From positions 35,443,584 through 35,507,583 of the forward strand of contig CM019719.1 in assembly GCA_009760885.1 (NCBI GenBank): DNA of 64,000 bases, in the 5' to 3' direction. Position numbers and translations under genes: made by a program. The notes below the pieces were generated by a model. It did no database searches. It saw nothing but the letters and a program-made list of their open reading frames with translations, and was not told where the DNA came from. Below, one piece after another: positions 1 through 9,240 of the stretch; the first letter of the stretch is position 1, and each line of letters begins with the position of its first letter. The stretch comes from Achatina immaculata. Lineage: Eukaryota; Mollusca; Gastropoda; Stylommatophora; Achatinidae.

Positions 1-63
1 GGTGTCTAGTTGTAAATTTCAGTGTAACTCATTTCTATGTACAAAGTGTGCTTATCATATATG
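1..63. other. Anonymous sequence at window edge
   Basis: AT-rich non-coding DNA with no recognisable feature before the first SINE fragment. Confidence 0.4.
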
Positions 64-274
64 AAGGTAAAGATAAAATTCCCGTTTCCATGCCGTTAAG
101 GCACATTGTTAGGCCCGTATTTTCCATGACTTTAGGCACATGAAAGTGTGATGTGATTAGTATCACGCCTGGCCGTTTTACCTTCCCAAATTTCGTTGGT
201 ACACATTTTTGAGGCTGAGTCGACCACGGGTGTGTACATGGAAAAAAAATCCCACTGCTGGGACTGGACCCGGT
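64..274 (-). mobile_element. SINE-1 copy, tRNA head lost
   Basis: This matches the body of the fuller SINE-1 at 12504-12777 in the same antisense orientation, from the AAAGGTAAAG-type 3' tail on the left to the B-box region at about 265-274 (antisense GGACTGGACC). The A-box half of the tRNA-like head is missing, and the copy abuts an RTE-A 3' end at 275. Either the SINE was 5'-truncated or RTE-A inserted in it. Confidence 0.7.
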
Positions 275-301
275 CAGTCATTTGCGTGTCCCTCGGGGAA
301 C

Positions 302-418
302 TTTGCTTCCATAACAGCTCTCGTGTAGGCTTCCCGGTTCTTTGCCTCCCTAACAGCTCTCCTGTAGGTCTCTATGTTATTTGCCTCCCTAACAGCACTC
401 CTGTAGGCCTCTCGGTTG
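302..418 (-). repeat. Three tandem 39-bp units inside RTE-A C-terminus
   Basis: Units lie at 302-340, 341-379 and 380-418. On the minus strand each encodes a 13-residue variant of NREAYRSAVREAK, a segment present once in the other RTE-A copies. The expansion keeps the reading frame. Confidence 0.8.
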
Positions 419-698
419 TAAACAACACGCCCTGCTGCTGATGCATCCATTTGCAGATCATCAACGATGTCTTGCAGCCATCTTCGCCTTGGTCTTCCTT
501 TCTTTCTATTTCCCATTATGTACCCTTCCAAGACGGTCTTCTCTAAATTCTCATGACGTTTATTGTGTCCAGAATATTTAAGTTTTCTCTGTTTAATCCT
601 CTTTACTAACCAGCCTTCTTCAATATTAAATTATTGTAGTATGGATATATTTGTTCTTTTTTGTGTGTGTTCATGATATTTGAAGAACTTTTCTGCAG

Positions 699-753
699 TA
701 GGAGTGCTGTTGGGAAGGCAAAGTTCCGCAAGGGACATGCAAATGAATGAATG
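699..753 (+). mobile_element. 55-bp RTE-A 3' end nested in antisense RTE-A
   Basis: The insert holds only the last RTE-A bases, ending in CGCAAGGGACATGCAAATGA plus the GAATG tail, on the opposite strand to its host. It is flanked by TTCTGCAG (691-698) and TTCTGTAG (754-761), a likely 8-bp target-site duplication. Removing it restores host RTE-A continuity as seen near 46570-46610. Confidence 0.8.
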
Positions 754-945
754 TTCTGTAGCATTTACATTCAAAGGCATTTATGTGTTTCTCAGCTGTT
801 TTGTTAAGTGTCCAGGTCTCACAGGCATATGTTGTGATGGGAAAGATGCACGCCCTTAAAAATCTTATTTTTATAGTTCTCTCTGTTCCTCTCCACAGCT
901 TCTTTAGTTGTTTCACCCGCACCGTAGGTGTCATACTGAAAGAAG

Positions 946-1819
946 ATTCCACGAATAAATTCCCGCATGTTTTGGATCAAAAAATAAAAGTATGCTCCCT
1001 TTACCACCAATTTCTTGTAAGTAACTTTTCAAAACAATAGACTGCCATATACTGAATTTCACACACAGATTATCAATAGTATTTCCGACTATTTCCATCA
1101 TTGCTGTATAAATAAATACAGTTTTTACAGTTTCTACAACTGGCAGTTAGTGTCACAAAACGTATACTGATCTCGATTAAAAACAATTAAAACTTGGCTA
1201 ACTCACTAAATGTTATAATGTCCGTCAATAAAAACACGGAAATGGAAGTTCTACTTTCAAATGTCATGCGCAGTGATAAGTTAAATAAAAATTAGCACCG
1301 TTTCTTTAACGAAAGGAAACGCCGCGTCGAACGGTTGCTAAGCGGCAGACCATACATAACAAGCGCTTGTGACTTCAAAAGGTGATCTGCAGGGGAAGAG
1401 CTAGACCGTCCATTTTTTGATATATGCAGTCAACATCTTCTAGTTGTGATCTGTACTATTACTTAATGACTTTGTATTACGTAGATCCAATGCAGCTGAT
1501 CCGTCACTGCCAGTGACAATACACTCCAATACACTTCTTGCTTCTACGCTCACTTTCATGTTAACAAAGTTTACTTTTTCCTTTGTTGTTTGCCCTTCCA
1601 GGTCCTGGGCTTAAGTCCGCCCGATAAGCCTACTTGGCTGCCAGTCCCTGTTGTGTGAGCGTATTTTAACCTTGGCAGAACAAACTCTTCATTATTTGTG
1701 TATAAAGAGTAAAGATAGTCCCATAGCAAAGTGCCGTAGGGGGTGAAGCGTTAGAGACCTCATTATGCTGGGTCATCAGCGTATGAGGTAGGGTGACCAG
1801 TTCCTTTCCTCGCTGCCTT
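946..1819. other. Unannotated AT-rich stretch
   Basis: No exon, repeat family or RNA gene could be supported here. Short open frames near 819-1040 are the edge of RTE-A or chance. Confidence 0.4.
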
Positions 1820-1885
1820 TACTTCCCAGATTTTCTCTGGTACCCATTTTACGAGGCTGGGTCTACCTCGGGGCCGTATTGGCCC
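1820..1885 (-). mobile_element. SINE-1 fragment
   Basis: The stretch TTTCTCTGGTACCCATTTTA and the following GAGGCTGGGT match the central body of SINE-1 (12625-12665), antisense. Both ends are missing. Confidence 0.55.
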
Positions 1886-1924
1886 ATTATATTTGTGTAT
1901 GTCACTTCACAGTGACACTATAAA

Positions 1925-2475
1925 TGTGGGCAAGACATGTCGATGAAAGAGCAAGAGAAGTCGATATAGGAGCAAGACACACTGGTACAGAACAAGACAC
2001 TTCGGTATAGGAGCATGACACGTCGGTATAGGAGCAAGACACACTGGTACCAGAACAAGACACGTTGATATAGGACCAGGACACGCAGGTATGAGGCAAG
2101 ACACGCTGGTATAAGAGCAAGACACGCAAGTATGAGGCTAGACACGCGAGTATAAGAGTAACACATGCAGATATAAGACCAAGACACGCAGGTATAAGAG
2201 GTAAGACACGTAGTCAAAATATCAGGACATGCAGGTGAGAAATTAGGACACGTAAAGAGCAAGACTCGCAGACAAAAGAGCAAGGCTCGTAGGTAAAAGT
2301 GCAAGACTCGTAAGGTAAAAGAGCAAAGCACGTGGGTAAAAGAACAGAGTACGTAGATAAAAAAAGCGAAGGACGTAGATAAAAGATCAACTCATGCAGG
2401 TAACAGATCAAGACAAGCAGATAAAAGAGCAAGCCACGTAGGTAAAAAAGCAAAGGACGACGTAGACAAAAGACC
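1925..2475. repeat. Degenerate ~21-22-bp minisatellite
   Basis: About 25 diverged copies of a unit like GCAAGACACGCAGGTATAAG. Copies drift from a GACACG form on the left to an AAAAGAGCAAG form on the right. Open frames on the minus strand follow from the scarcity of stops in the unit. Confidence 0.75.
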
Positions 2476-3170
2476 TATAGGGAACACAAAAAAAAACGTG
2501 ACAAAACGATTGAACTTCTAGTTCCTTTCCCAGAGGAACATAATCCGCGTCGCCAGGAACAGTTGAAGGACTAACAGGTCACTTTGTACGTCTGCAAAAC
2601 TTGGACTTTTATAACAGTCGTGTTGTCTGTTAAATCGAGGACAGCCACGGAAAGTTTGTATTAAAATGTGCACTATCAGCGCAGCGTTTTATCTCCCCTC
2701 TTGGGGTACTTTTATTTTCGTACGTAAAGTCCTGGTATTTTTATCAATGTCTGAAACTTGCATCGCTGGGCACTTCAAAGTCAAGAAAGGTAGGCAAAAG
2801 CTTCTTGAACTAGGATAAAAAAAAGGAACCAACATCGTTTTTTAAGGGGGTGTGGAGGGGTGGGGGGTGGGGGTGGGGTAGGATTAGAGGGTCGCGCTTA
2901 GGTAGGTATTGATCGCACCAGGTAGACTTGTATAAGAAAAGCAAAACTAAACGTGCTAGCTGAACAGGCGGCCATCGAGCATGCCAGAGTAGTGTGTGGT
3001 GCGTGTGTGAATGACGTCAATTCATTCCTTCCTCGTCTTTGGAGGTCAGCTACAGGGAATTGCTCGCGATGTGTGACCAGTCCACGTTAAGGCCGATGTG
3101 AGACAGACGCTGATGGACACCCTTGGATAATTTTTTTAAACTGTGAGCTTAACACTGTTTGCATGTGTGG
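2476..3170. other. Unannotated stretch with a G-rich run
   Basis: Mostly anonymous. A guanine-rich run at about 2846-2881 has several G-tracts of three or more bases and could form a quadruplex on the + strand. No gene is supported. Confidence 0.4.
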
Positions 3171-3490
3171 ACTTACAACTAGCAAGAAATGCTCTAGTGA
3201 TGTGAAGAAATGTGGTTGTATAAGAAATGTGATAGCGGTTTAAGAATGTGATAGCGGTTTAAGAATGTGATATAGGAAGAAGTGTTCTAGTCTCTAGAAT
3301 TTAGTGATATAAGAAATGTTGCAGCGATATAAGAAATATTCTTCTGATATATTAGTGATACAAGAGATGTTCTTGTAATAAGATAGGTTCTTGTAATAAG
3401 ATATGTTCTAGCGATATGAGAAATATTCTAGCGACAACAAATGTTCTAGTGACATTTTTAAAAAAAAGTTCTATTGGTATAATACATTTC
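3171..3490. repeat. Degenerate ~20-bp tandem repeat
   Basis: Loose copies of GATATAAGAAATGTTCTAG recur with spacing of roughly 17-25 bp and heavy divergence, so this looks like an old minisatellite. Confidence 0.55.
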
Positions 3491-3582
3491 CCAGTGATAT
3501 GATAAATGTTCATCTGATATAAAAGCAAAGTTACACATCTCTGTAGTTACGAGGCAGTTATCGGCAAACATATCGCAATTAG

Positions 3583-3725
3583 CGAAAGAAAACAGCAGAT
3601 TTATATAAAGTGAGAAATAATTAACGAAAGAAAACAGCAGATGTATATAAAGTGAGAAATAATTAACGAAAGAAAACAGCACATGTATATAAAGTGAGAA
3701 ATAATTAACGGAAAAAGATAGTACA
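3583..3725. repeat. 42-bp tandem repeat, ~3.3 copies
   Basis: The unit runs from AATTAACGAAAGAAAACAGC to AAAGTGAGAAAT. Since 42 is a multiple of three, an open 14-residue repeat appears on the minus strand; it is most likely not coding. Confidence 0.8.
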
Positions 3726-4047
3726 TGTACAAAACTTGGGAAAAAAAACTGGCGAAATAAACAGTAGACGAACAAAACAAAAAATGTTCAAATTTATATC
3801 ACAGCATATTCCTCTTTGTTTTTTTCACGCTCAAAACAAAATGTGATTTTCTCCTGTGTTCGATTTTTGTGGCAATGTTTTGGTCTGTCCACTAAAAATG
3901 TATATTCTCTATAAGAGTAACATTGTTAGGTGCAGTAATACTACATTTACAGCAGTTATATTGTAGTAAGACTAATTCTCCTATCTTAAAAATATACTAC
4001 GCAAATGCAGCACTCATTATATAAAGGCACTGAGACATGTTTTGGGG

Positions 4048-4255
4048 GGAAAGAGAGAGAAAGAGAAAGAAAGAGAGAGAGAAAGAGAGAGAAAGAGAGA
4101 GAGAAAGAAAGAGAAAAAGAGAGAAAGAAAGAAAGAGAGAGAGAAAGAGAGAGAAAGGGAGAGAGAGAAAGAAAGAGAGAGAGAAAGAGAGAGAAAGGGA
4201 GAGGGAGAAAGAGAGAAAAAGAGATAGAGAGAAAGAGAGAGAGAAAGAGATAAAA

Positions 4256-4286
<31 letters not shown>

Positions 4287-4386
4287 GAGAAAGAAAGAGA
4301 GAAAAAGAGATAGAAAGAAAGAAAGGGAAAGAGAGAAAGAAAGATAGAGAGAGAGAAAGAGAGAGAGAGAAAGAGAGAGAGAGATG
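4048..4386. repeat. (GA)n/(GAAA)n purine tract, ~340 bp
   Basis: An almost pure purine strand built from GAGAGA and AAAGAGAG motifs. It lacks stops in all three + frames, so the charged K/R/E open frames are low-complexity artefacts. Confidence 0.9.
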
Positions 4387-4772
4387 TAGTTAGACTTTCA
4401 CTGTAATGGTGATGATCTATGTGTGAGCAGCACGCATAGTCTAGCCTTCCATTAACATTATTTCACTGGCCATTTCATTTCAGTTGGCCGGGCCCCGTGA
4501 GGGAAGGGGACAGCATCAGAGCATGGATGGCCTCTCCCCACCCCCCTCCCCAGTAGGGTTAGCCGTAGTGAATGAAAATAGACCGACTAATCAGTGTAGC
4601 TGGTGGCCCGAATCACTTTAACTAATTCCCCTCAGAGCACCTGCCCTTGACCTTTTGATAGACGTGTTGTTTTCAAATACTCACAAATTTACGTTCCGAA
4701 GTCTTCAATGTACAACAAGATTCCTGATGTTTGACCCAGAAAACATGACCTAGGCACATGAAAGTTACAACT
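4387..4772. other. Unannotated stretch
   Basis: A short GC-richer patch at about 4483-4560 follows an AG at a polypyrimidine run, but no convincing donor or conserved frame was found. Confidence 0.35.
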
Positions 4773-5006
4773 GCTGAGAGTAGTAAACAAGAAAAACATA
4801 CCACACAAAAACTACAAGAGCTGAGAGTAGTAAACAAGAAAAACATACCACACAAAAACTACAAGAGCTGAGAGTAGTAAACAAGAAAAACATACCACAC
4901 AAAAACTACAAGAGCTGAGAGCAGTAAACAAGAAAAACATACCACACAAAAACTACAAGAGCTGAGAGCAGTAAACAAGAAAACATACCACACAAAAACT
5001 ACAACG
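4773..5006. repeat. 47-bp tandem repeat, 5 copies
   Basis: Near-identical units begin GCTGAGAGTAGTAAACAAGA at 4773, 4820 and every 47 bp after. The last copies carry GAGCAG instead of GAGTAG and one loses an A. Confidence 0.9.
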
Positions 5007-5500
5007 TACTGGAAATGATCATTGTTCAGGTGTACAGAAAAAGCAACTCAACAAAAACCTGGTGAACTCTGCAAGGCAGAAATACACTGTTTTATATTTA
5101 ATACTTATTAAATACTTTCTTTCTTTCTTTCTACTAACTACTCTCTCCTCATTGATCTGAAAAATAAATGTGTAATCTTCATAAATTGTGGAATATTTTC
5201 CATGTTTAGTTTTAACCGCATTCATCCTTCACAACAAAGATCTCATTTCTCCACAAGAATGATTCTGTAATGGATTATTAAGAATACAGTACAATGTTAG
5301 GAGTTTGAGGATATCACACTGTTAAGAATATGTTACGATGTTAAGAGTAAATTATAATGTTAAAAGTATACTACGATGTTAAGTGTGTTCTTGTTCTTGT
5401 TCTATGTCCCTTGAACGGGGAAGATGATGTTCTTTTACAGCCGAACGCAAGCATTGTGTCGCATAGGGAGGGGGTTATGGCTGCCAGCTCGCAGATCAGG
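5007..5500. other. Unannotated stretch with weak ~20-bp repeats
   Basis: Around 5285-5385, TGTTAAGAATATG/TACGATGTTAAG motifs recur four or five times. Nothing else is recognisable. Confidence 0.35.
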
Positions 5501-5504
5501 AGTG

Positions 5505-5640
5505 AAGGCGAAAAGCAGAAAAAGTGGCAATGCTTCTTGAGCGGATCCCCCACCGCTGTAGGAACACCTCAGCCTGCTGCCGGAAGCATACACGGAGATG
5601 TGTGACAGGGTCTTGGTCATGTATAGTGTGCTAGCCGTGA
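5505..5640 (-). mobile_element. SINE-C fragment
   Basis: GCAATGCTTCTT followed by CAGGGTCTTGGTCA matches the antisense of the SINE-C copies at 10036-10340 and 60188-60430. The copy is diverged and lacks the (GAA)n tail. Confidence 0.5.
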
Positions 5641-6017
5641 CAACTGTCTTGTTAAGTCTTACACGATTATTTTTGCTGGACATGTTAAAGAGTATATTTA
5701 TGATGAAAAGAGTACAGCGGTTCACCCAGATAAACAAAGAAGAAATGTGTGACAGAAGTCAATGACAAATAATGAATGTAATTATAATGATATGAAGAAG
5801 AAGGAGTAACAATTATTTGGATGTGAGAATAAGAATCTGGGGATTTTAGAATATTTGAGCATAAAGAAACATCTGCTGAAAGAGAAGAAGAGGAAGGTCA
5901 AGAGAAAAGAACAATGGGCATACAGAAAAGAAAATGAGCAAATTGGGCTTACCCATGGCTTCCAAGATGGAGGTCTGTTGAGAGAGATGATTGTCTACGT
6001 CACCATACACTGCAGCA

Positions 6018-6055
6018 GCAGCTGATGATGATGATGATGATGATGATAACAATGA
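6018..6055. repeat. (GAT)n microsatellite
   Basis: An imperfect run of GAT triplets at about 6026-6050. Confidence 0.8.
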
Positions 6056-6059
6056 ATCT

Positions 6060-6111
6060 TTTCTGTCACATTTTGTTGTGTTCATCGTGTAGCTATTTTC
6101 GCTATGTGGCT
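6060..6111. repeat. Diverged edge of 67-bp satellite
   Basis: TTGTTGTGTTCATCGTGTAG and the following GCTATTTTCGC resemble the satellite unit at 6446-7200, suggesting that the RTE-A copy at 6112 inserted into the array edge. Confidence 0.5.
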
Positions 6112-6445
6112 CCAAATATCGTGGACACAAAAAAGAACAAATATATCTATACTACAAGAGCTTAATATTGAAGAAGGCTGGCTAGTGAAGAGGATTAAAG
6201 AGAGAAAACTGAAATATTTTGGACACATTAAATGTCATGATAATTTAGAGAAGACCGTATTGGAAGGATACATAATGGGAAAAAGAAAAAGAGGAAGACC
6301 AAGACGAAGATGGCTGCAAGACATCGTTGACGATCTGGAAATGGATGCATCAGCAGCAGGCCATCTTGCTCACAACCGAGAGGCCTACAGGAGTACTGTT
6401 TGGGAGGCAAAGTTCCGCAAGGGACATGCAAATGAATGAATGAAT
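6112..6445 (+). mobile_element. RTE-A LINE 3' end (5'-truncated)
   Basis: A single open frame covers the C-terminal region of the RTE-A ORF: HIK.HDNLEKTVLEG at about 6222-6265, then MGKRKRGRPRRRWLQDIVDD at about 6277-6336, a single NREAYRS segment, and the terminal KFRKGHANE. The 3' end is CGCAAGGGACATGCAAATGA followed by (GAAT)n. Polymerase and endonuclease domains are absent. It is the best-preserved RTE-A tail here and is useful as a reference for the other copies. Confidence 0.8.
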
Positions 6446-7200
6446 GGCTTTGTTTATTGTGTAGTTGCGCTGTGTAATATGTTCGTCGTGAAGCTTTATT
6501 TGTTGTGTAGATATTTCACTGTGTAGATGTGTTCGCTGTGTTGCTATGTTCGTCGTGAATCTTTATTTGTTGTGTAGATATTTCACTGTGTAGATGTGTT
6601 CGCTGTGTTGCTATGTTCGTCCTGAAGCTTTATTTGTTGTGTAGATATTTCACTGTGTAGATGTGTTCGTTGTGTTGCTATGTTCGTCCTGAAGCTTTAT
6701 TTGTTGTGTAGATATTTCACTGTGTAGATGTGTTCGTTGTGTTGCTATGTTCGTCGTGAATCTTTATTTGTTGTGTAGATATTTCACTGTGTAGATGTGT
6801 TCGTTGTGTTGCTATGTTCATCGTGAAGCTTTATTTGTTGTGTAGATATTTCACTGTGTAGATGTGTTCGTTGTGTTGCTATGTTCGTCCTGAAGCTTTA
6901 TTTGTTGTGTAGATATTTCACTGTGTAGATGTGTTCGTTGTGTTGCTATGTTCGTCGTGAATCTTTATTTGTTGTGTAGATATTTCACTGTGTAGATGTG
7001 TTCGTTGTGTTGCTATGTTCATCGTGAAGCTTTATTTGTTGTGTAGATATTTCACTGTGTAGATGTGTTCGTTGTGTTGCTATGTTCGTCCTGAAGCTTT
7101 ATTTGTTGTGTAGATATTTCACTGTGTAGATGTGTTCGTTGTGTTGCTATGTTCGTCCTGAAGCTTTATTTGTTGTGTAGATATTTCGCTGTGTAGCTGG
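6446..7200. repeat. 67-bp satellite, ~11 copies, with 201-bp higher-order unit
   Basis: CTTTATTTGTTGTGTAGATA recurs at 6494, 6561, 6628 and every 67 bp to 7164. Diagnostic bases before each CTTT (GTCGTGAAT, ATCGTGAAG, GTCCTGAAG) repeat in threes, so 6762-6962 and 6963-7162 form a two-copy higher-order repeat. The array ends ~30 bp before a coding exon, inside the presumed intron. Confidence 0.9.
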
Positions 7201-7231
7201 CTTATTAATAAAACAATATTTTAACTTTCAG

Positions 7232-8302
7232 GTCATCATCGTGGCAGGGTGGCGTGAGTTCCGTGACTGCCCCCTGCCCTGTGTTGGTCTTGTGGAAATC
7301 ACCGGAGGATTCGTTCCATTTACAGGAAGAATAAGCCAAATCCAGGTAGCACATCTTCCAGGATTTCAACACAGGACTAATGGTAGAGGCGCCGGCGTCT
7401 CGACCAACTACAGACAACAGCAGCTGCCAGCCTGGGAGAGCAGTCAGCAAAGAGGAAGTCGGGAGATTCTTCAGGAAGATCGGTATCACGGTCAAAATCG
7501 TCATGGAATAGACCATGCGGAACTGGAACATTTTGGGCGGCCTTCTCTAACATTTGGCTTTCCAGCCACCGACAACTTTCAGGATCGACAACAGGACCAA
7601 TGTTCTGTACCGGCCAGAAACGAAGAGTTTATATCGGATAACTTTCCATCTGAAGGAAGCAACCATCGCATGCAGAGGGAGGTCCTTCAGAGCACACTCT
7701 CCAGAAATCACAACTCTCCCAATCCTTGTACAAGAAATTCACTTCCGCCTGAGTTGAACTTGGAAGTGATAGCTCCAGGCATGTCTCTGCCGCCAAACAA
7801 CTCACCTCCGCTCTCTCCGTTTGCCATGACCTCCACTTCATCTGTATTCACCATAAGCCCACAGGATGCGGCCGCTTTGGTGCATTACGTCCAGAAGGAC
7901 GATGATTCGCGACACTGTTACTTTATACACTTGACCCTGCGGCCTCTATTCAGCGACGACATCATCCCAGGAACCAGCCTTCGCAAACTGCCCAGACTAA
8001 TCAACGGTATTCCACTAGGAGCCGGTTTTCTGTCACGTGACCAGATTGGTGAAATAAAATGGCGCCTGGTAGAAGGAGGACATTCAGTTCTGACCTTCAT
8101 TTCCAGCCCGCTTCTAAGACAGGAGGCGGAGGAATACAAGAACAGTTTGAAGGAGAGACTCCAGAAGCAAGCGCAAGCCGTGTTCGGGGACCTGACAATC
8201 AAGGTCAGCGTAGTCCTATCCAGGTGCATAGACTTCGATGATGACCTGACCCTCAATGATATCGCAGTTAATATCGGGGAAGGGCTTCACTTTAGAGACT
8301 AA
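7232..8302 (+). CDS. 3'-terminal exon of an unrecognised protein
   Basis: A polypyrimidine-AG acceptor (TTTTAACTTTCAG, ending 7231) leads into about 356 open codons ending in TAG/TAA-free sequence until the stop at 8300-8302. No ATG begins the frame, so upstream exons are expected. The N-terminal part (VIIVAGWREFRDCPLPC) is followed by a polar Q/R/N-rich segment of about 130 residues, then a better-ordered C-terminal ~150 residues with a possible globular pattern (LVHYVQKDDDSRHCYFIHL, WRLVEGGHSVLTFISSPLL) ending GEGLHFRD. I do not recognise the family. Two shorter stretches in other frames (about 7355-7510 and 7554-7757) also look protein-like, so a frameshifted history is possible. Confidence 0.55.
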   Translation, partial: VIIVAGWREFRDCPLPCVGLVEITGGFVPFTGRISQIQVAHLPGFQHRTNGRGAGVSTNYRQQQLPAWESSQQRGSREILQEDRYHGQNRHGIDHAELEHFGRPSLTFGFPATDNFQDRQQDQCSVPARNEEFISDNFPSEGSNHRMQREVLQSTLSRNHNSPNPCTRNSLPPELNLEVIAPGMSLPPNNSPPLSPFAMTSTSSVFTISPQDAAALVHYVQKDDDSRHCYFIHLTLRPLFSDDIIPGTSLRKLPRLINGIPLGAGFLSRDQIGEIKWRLVEGGHSVLTFISSPLLRQEAEEYKNSLKERLQKQAQAVFGDLTIKVSVVLSRCIDFDDDLTLNDIAVNIGEGLHFRD

Positions 8303-8517
8303 AGCAAAGTTCTATTATCGAGTACAGGCAATGAGAAGCAAAGGCGCGTAACTGTTTAGGGGAGTGTAAATATAAATTGTGAAGGTTGTGTAAAGGTCTT
8401 TGAAGTTAAAACTTGATGTTTTAAAACATACCGTTTGTAATATTGATGACTACAATCTGAAGCAGTTCACTGTTATGTGCGGTAGGAACGGGGAAACTGT
8501 ATTCACATGTAATTTAT

Positions 8518-8621
8518 GGATTCATCAGCAGCAGGGCATCTTGCTTACAACCGAGAGGCCTACAGGAGAGCTGTTAGGGAGACAAAGTTCCGCAAGGGAC
8601 ATGCAAATGACTGACTGACTG
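8518..8621 (+). mobile_element. RTE-A 3' end, 104 bp, with (GACT)n tail
   Basis: This starts within the GATGCATCAGCAGCAGG region of RTE-A and ends GGGACATGCAAATGACTGACT. AATTTAT occurs on both sides (8511-8517 and 8622-8628), a likely 7-bp target-site duplication. The tail is (GACT)n, not the (GAAT)n seen elsewhere. Confidence 0.8.
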
Positions 8622-8779
8622 AATTTATCTTAGAACTGACAAATTCATTGAGTGGAAAGATGTTTTCGAAAGTACTCTCATTCGATATAAATCTATTTCT
8701 CTAAGAACAATGAATGTTGAAGAAAAATATTAGGCAGCCATTTACACACATTAGTTACTTTAATTATGTTTATTTACAA

Positions 8780-8865
8780 CAGTGGTTCTCATACGGGGAT
8801 CCACAAACCCTTCCGGACTGAGTACAGGATTGTGACCGTGTCAGCAGTGCATGTCTAGATTGTGT
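8780..8865 (+). mobile_element. hAT-type terminus (partial)
   Basis: CAGTGGTTCTCATACGGGGA matches the usual CAGTGGTTCTCAA terminal sequence of hAT-derived elements. The opposite terminus was not found; an RTE-B tail follows. Confidence 0.45.
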
Positions 8866-8966
8866 CTTACATAACGTCACATAGGGCTCGCATGGTAGTT
8901 CGCCAAGTTTTCCTGTTTTCGCCAAGTTGTTCAACCTCATCAAGAGATTTTGGGCCTACTAATTTG
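8866..8966 (-). mobile_element. RTE-B 3' end fragment
   Basis: The antisense GTCACATAGGGCTCGCATGG and the following TTCGCCAAG... match the terminal coding and 3' end of RTE-B (63740-63835 on the + strand), covering only the final ~30 codons. Confidence 0.7.
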
Positions 8967-9172
8967 TAGAATTATGTAGAATATTAATAATACGTGATAT
9001 TTTAATAGCAGGTGGCGGACGAATGTATGTGTGTGTGTTTGTGTTAGGGTAAAAGGGGGGTTGGAGGAAGTGCCGAGAATTATCATCAGCTTCATGGGCC
9101 CACAAGTTTTGGAAGTACCCGTCTAGAATGCGACATTACAGAAATGACGCGGTTTATATCTTTATAAAATAG

Positions 9173-9176
<4 letters not shown>

Positions 9177-9219
<43 letters not shown>

Positions 9220-9240
9220 CGAGAGAGAGAGAGAGAGAGA
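9177..9240. repeat. (TG)n(AG)n microsatellite
   Basis: About 16 TG units pass directly into an imperfect (GA)n run. Confidence 0.9.

Larger units (their letters stand above)
275..945 (-). mobile_element. RTE-A LINE, C-terminal end of reverse transcriptase ORF (degenerate)
   Basis: Read on the minus strand this is the last part of an RTE-type LINE ORF: a CETWTLNK region at about 795-830, then a basic tail MGNRKKGRPRRRWLQDIVDD near 470-525, and the family 3' end at 275. The GRxRxRWLD-type tail followed by an NREAYR segment matches the C-terminus of BovB/RTE polymerases. The catalytic core is absent, so this is a 5'-truncated dead copy. It carries a 39-bp in-frame triplication (302-418) and is split by a tiny insertion at 699-753. 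Confidence 0.75.

Noticed and set aside
4005..4393. Charged K/R/E-rich protein
   Set aside because: It is pure translation of a (GA)n tract, open in all three + frames.
4483..4620. Possible exon after TTTCATTTCAG
   Set aside because: The frame stays open for only ~35 codons and has no convincing donor.
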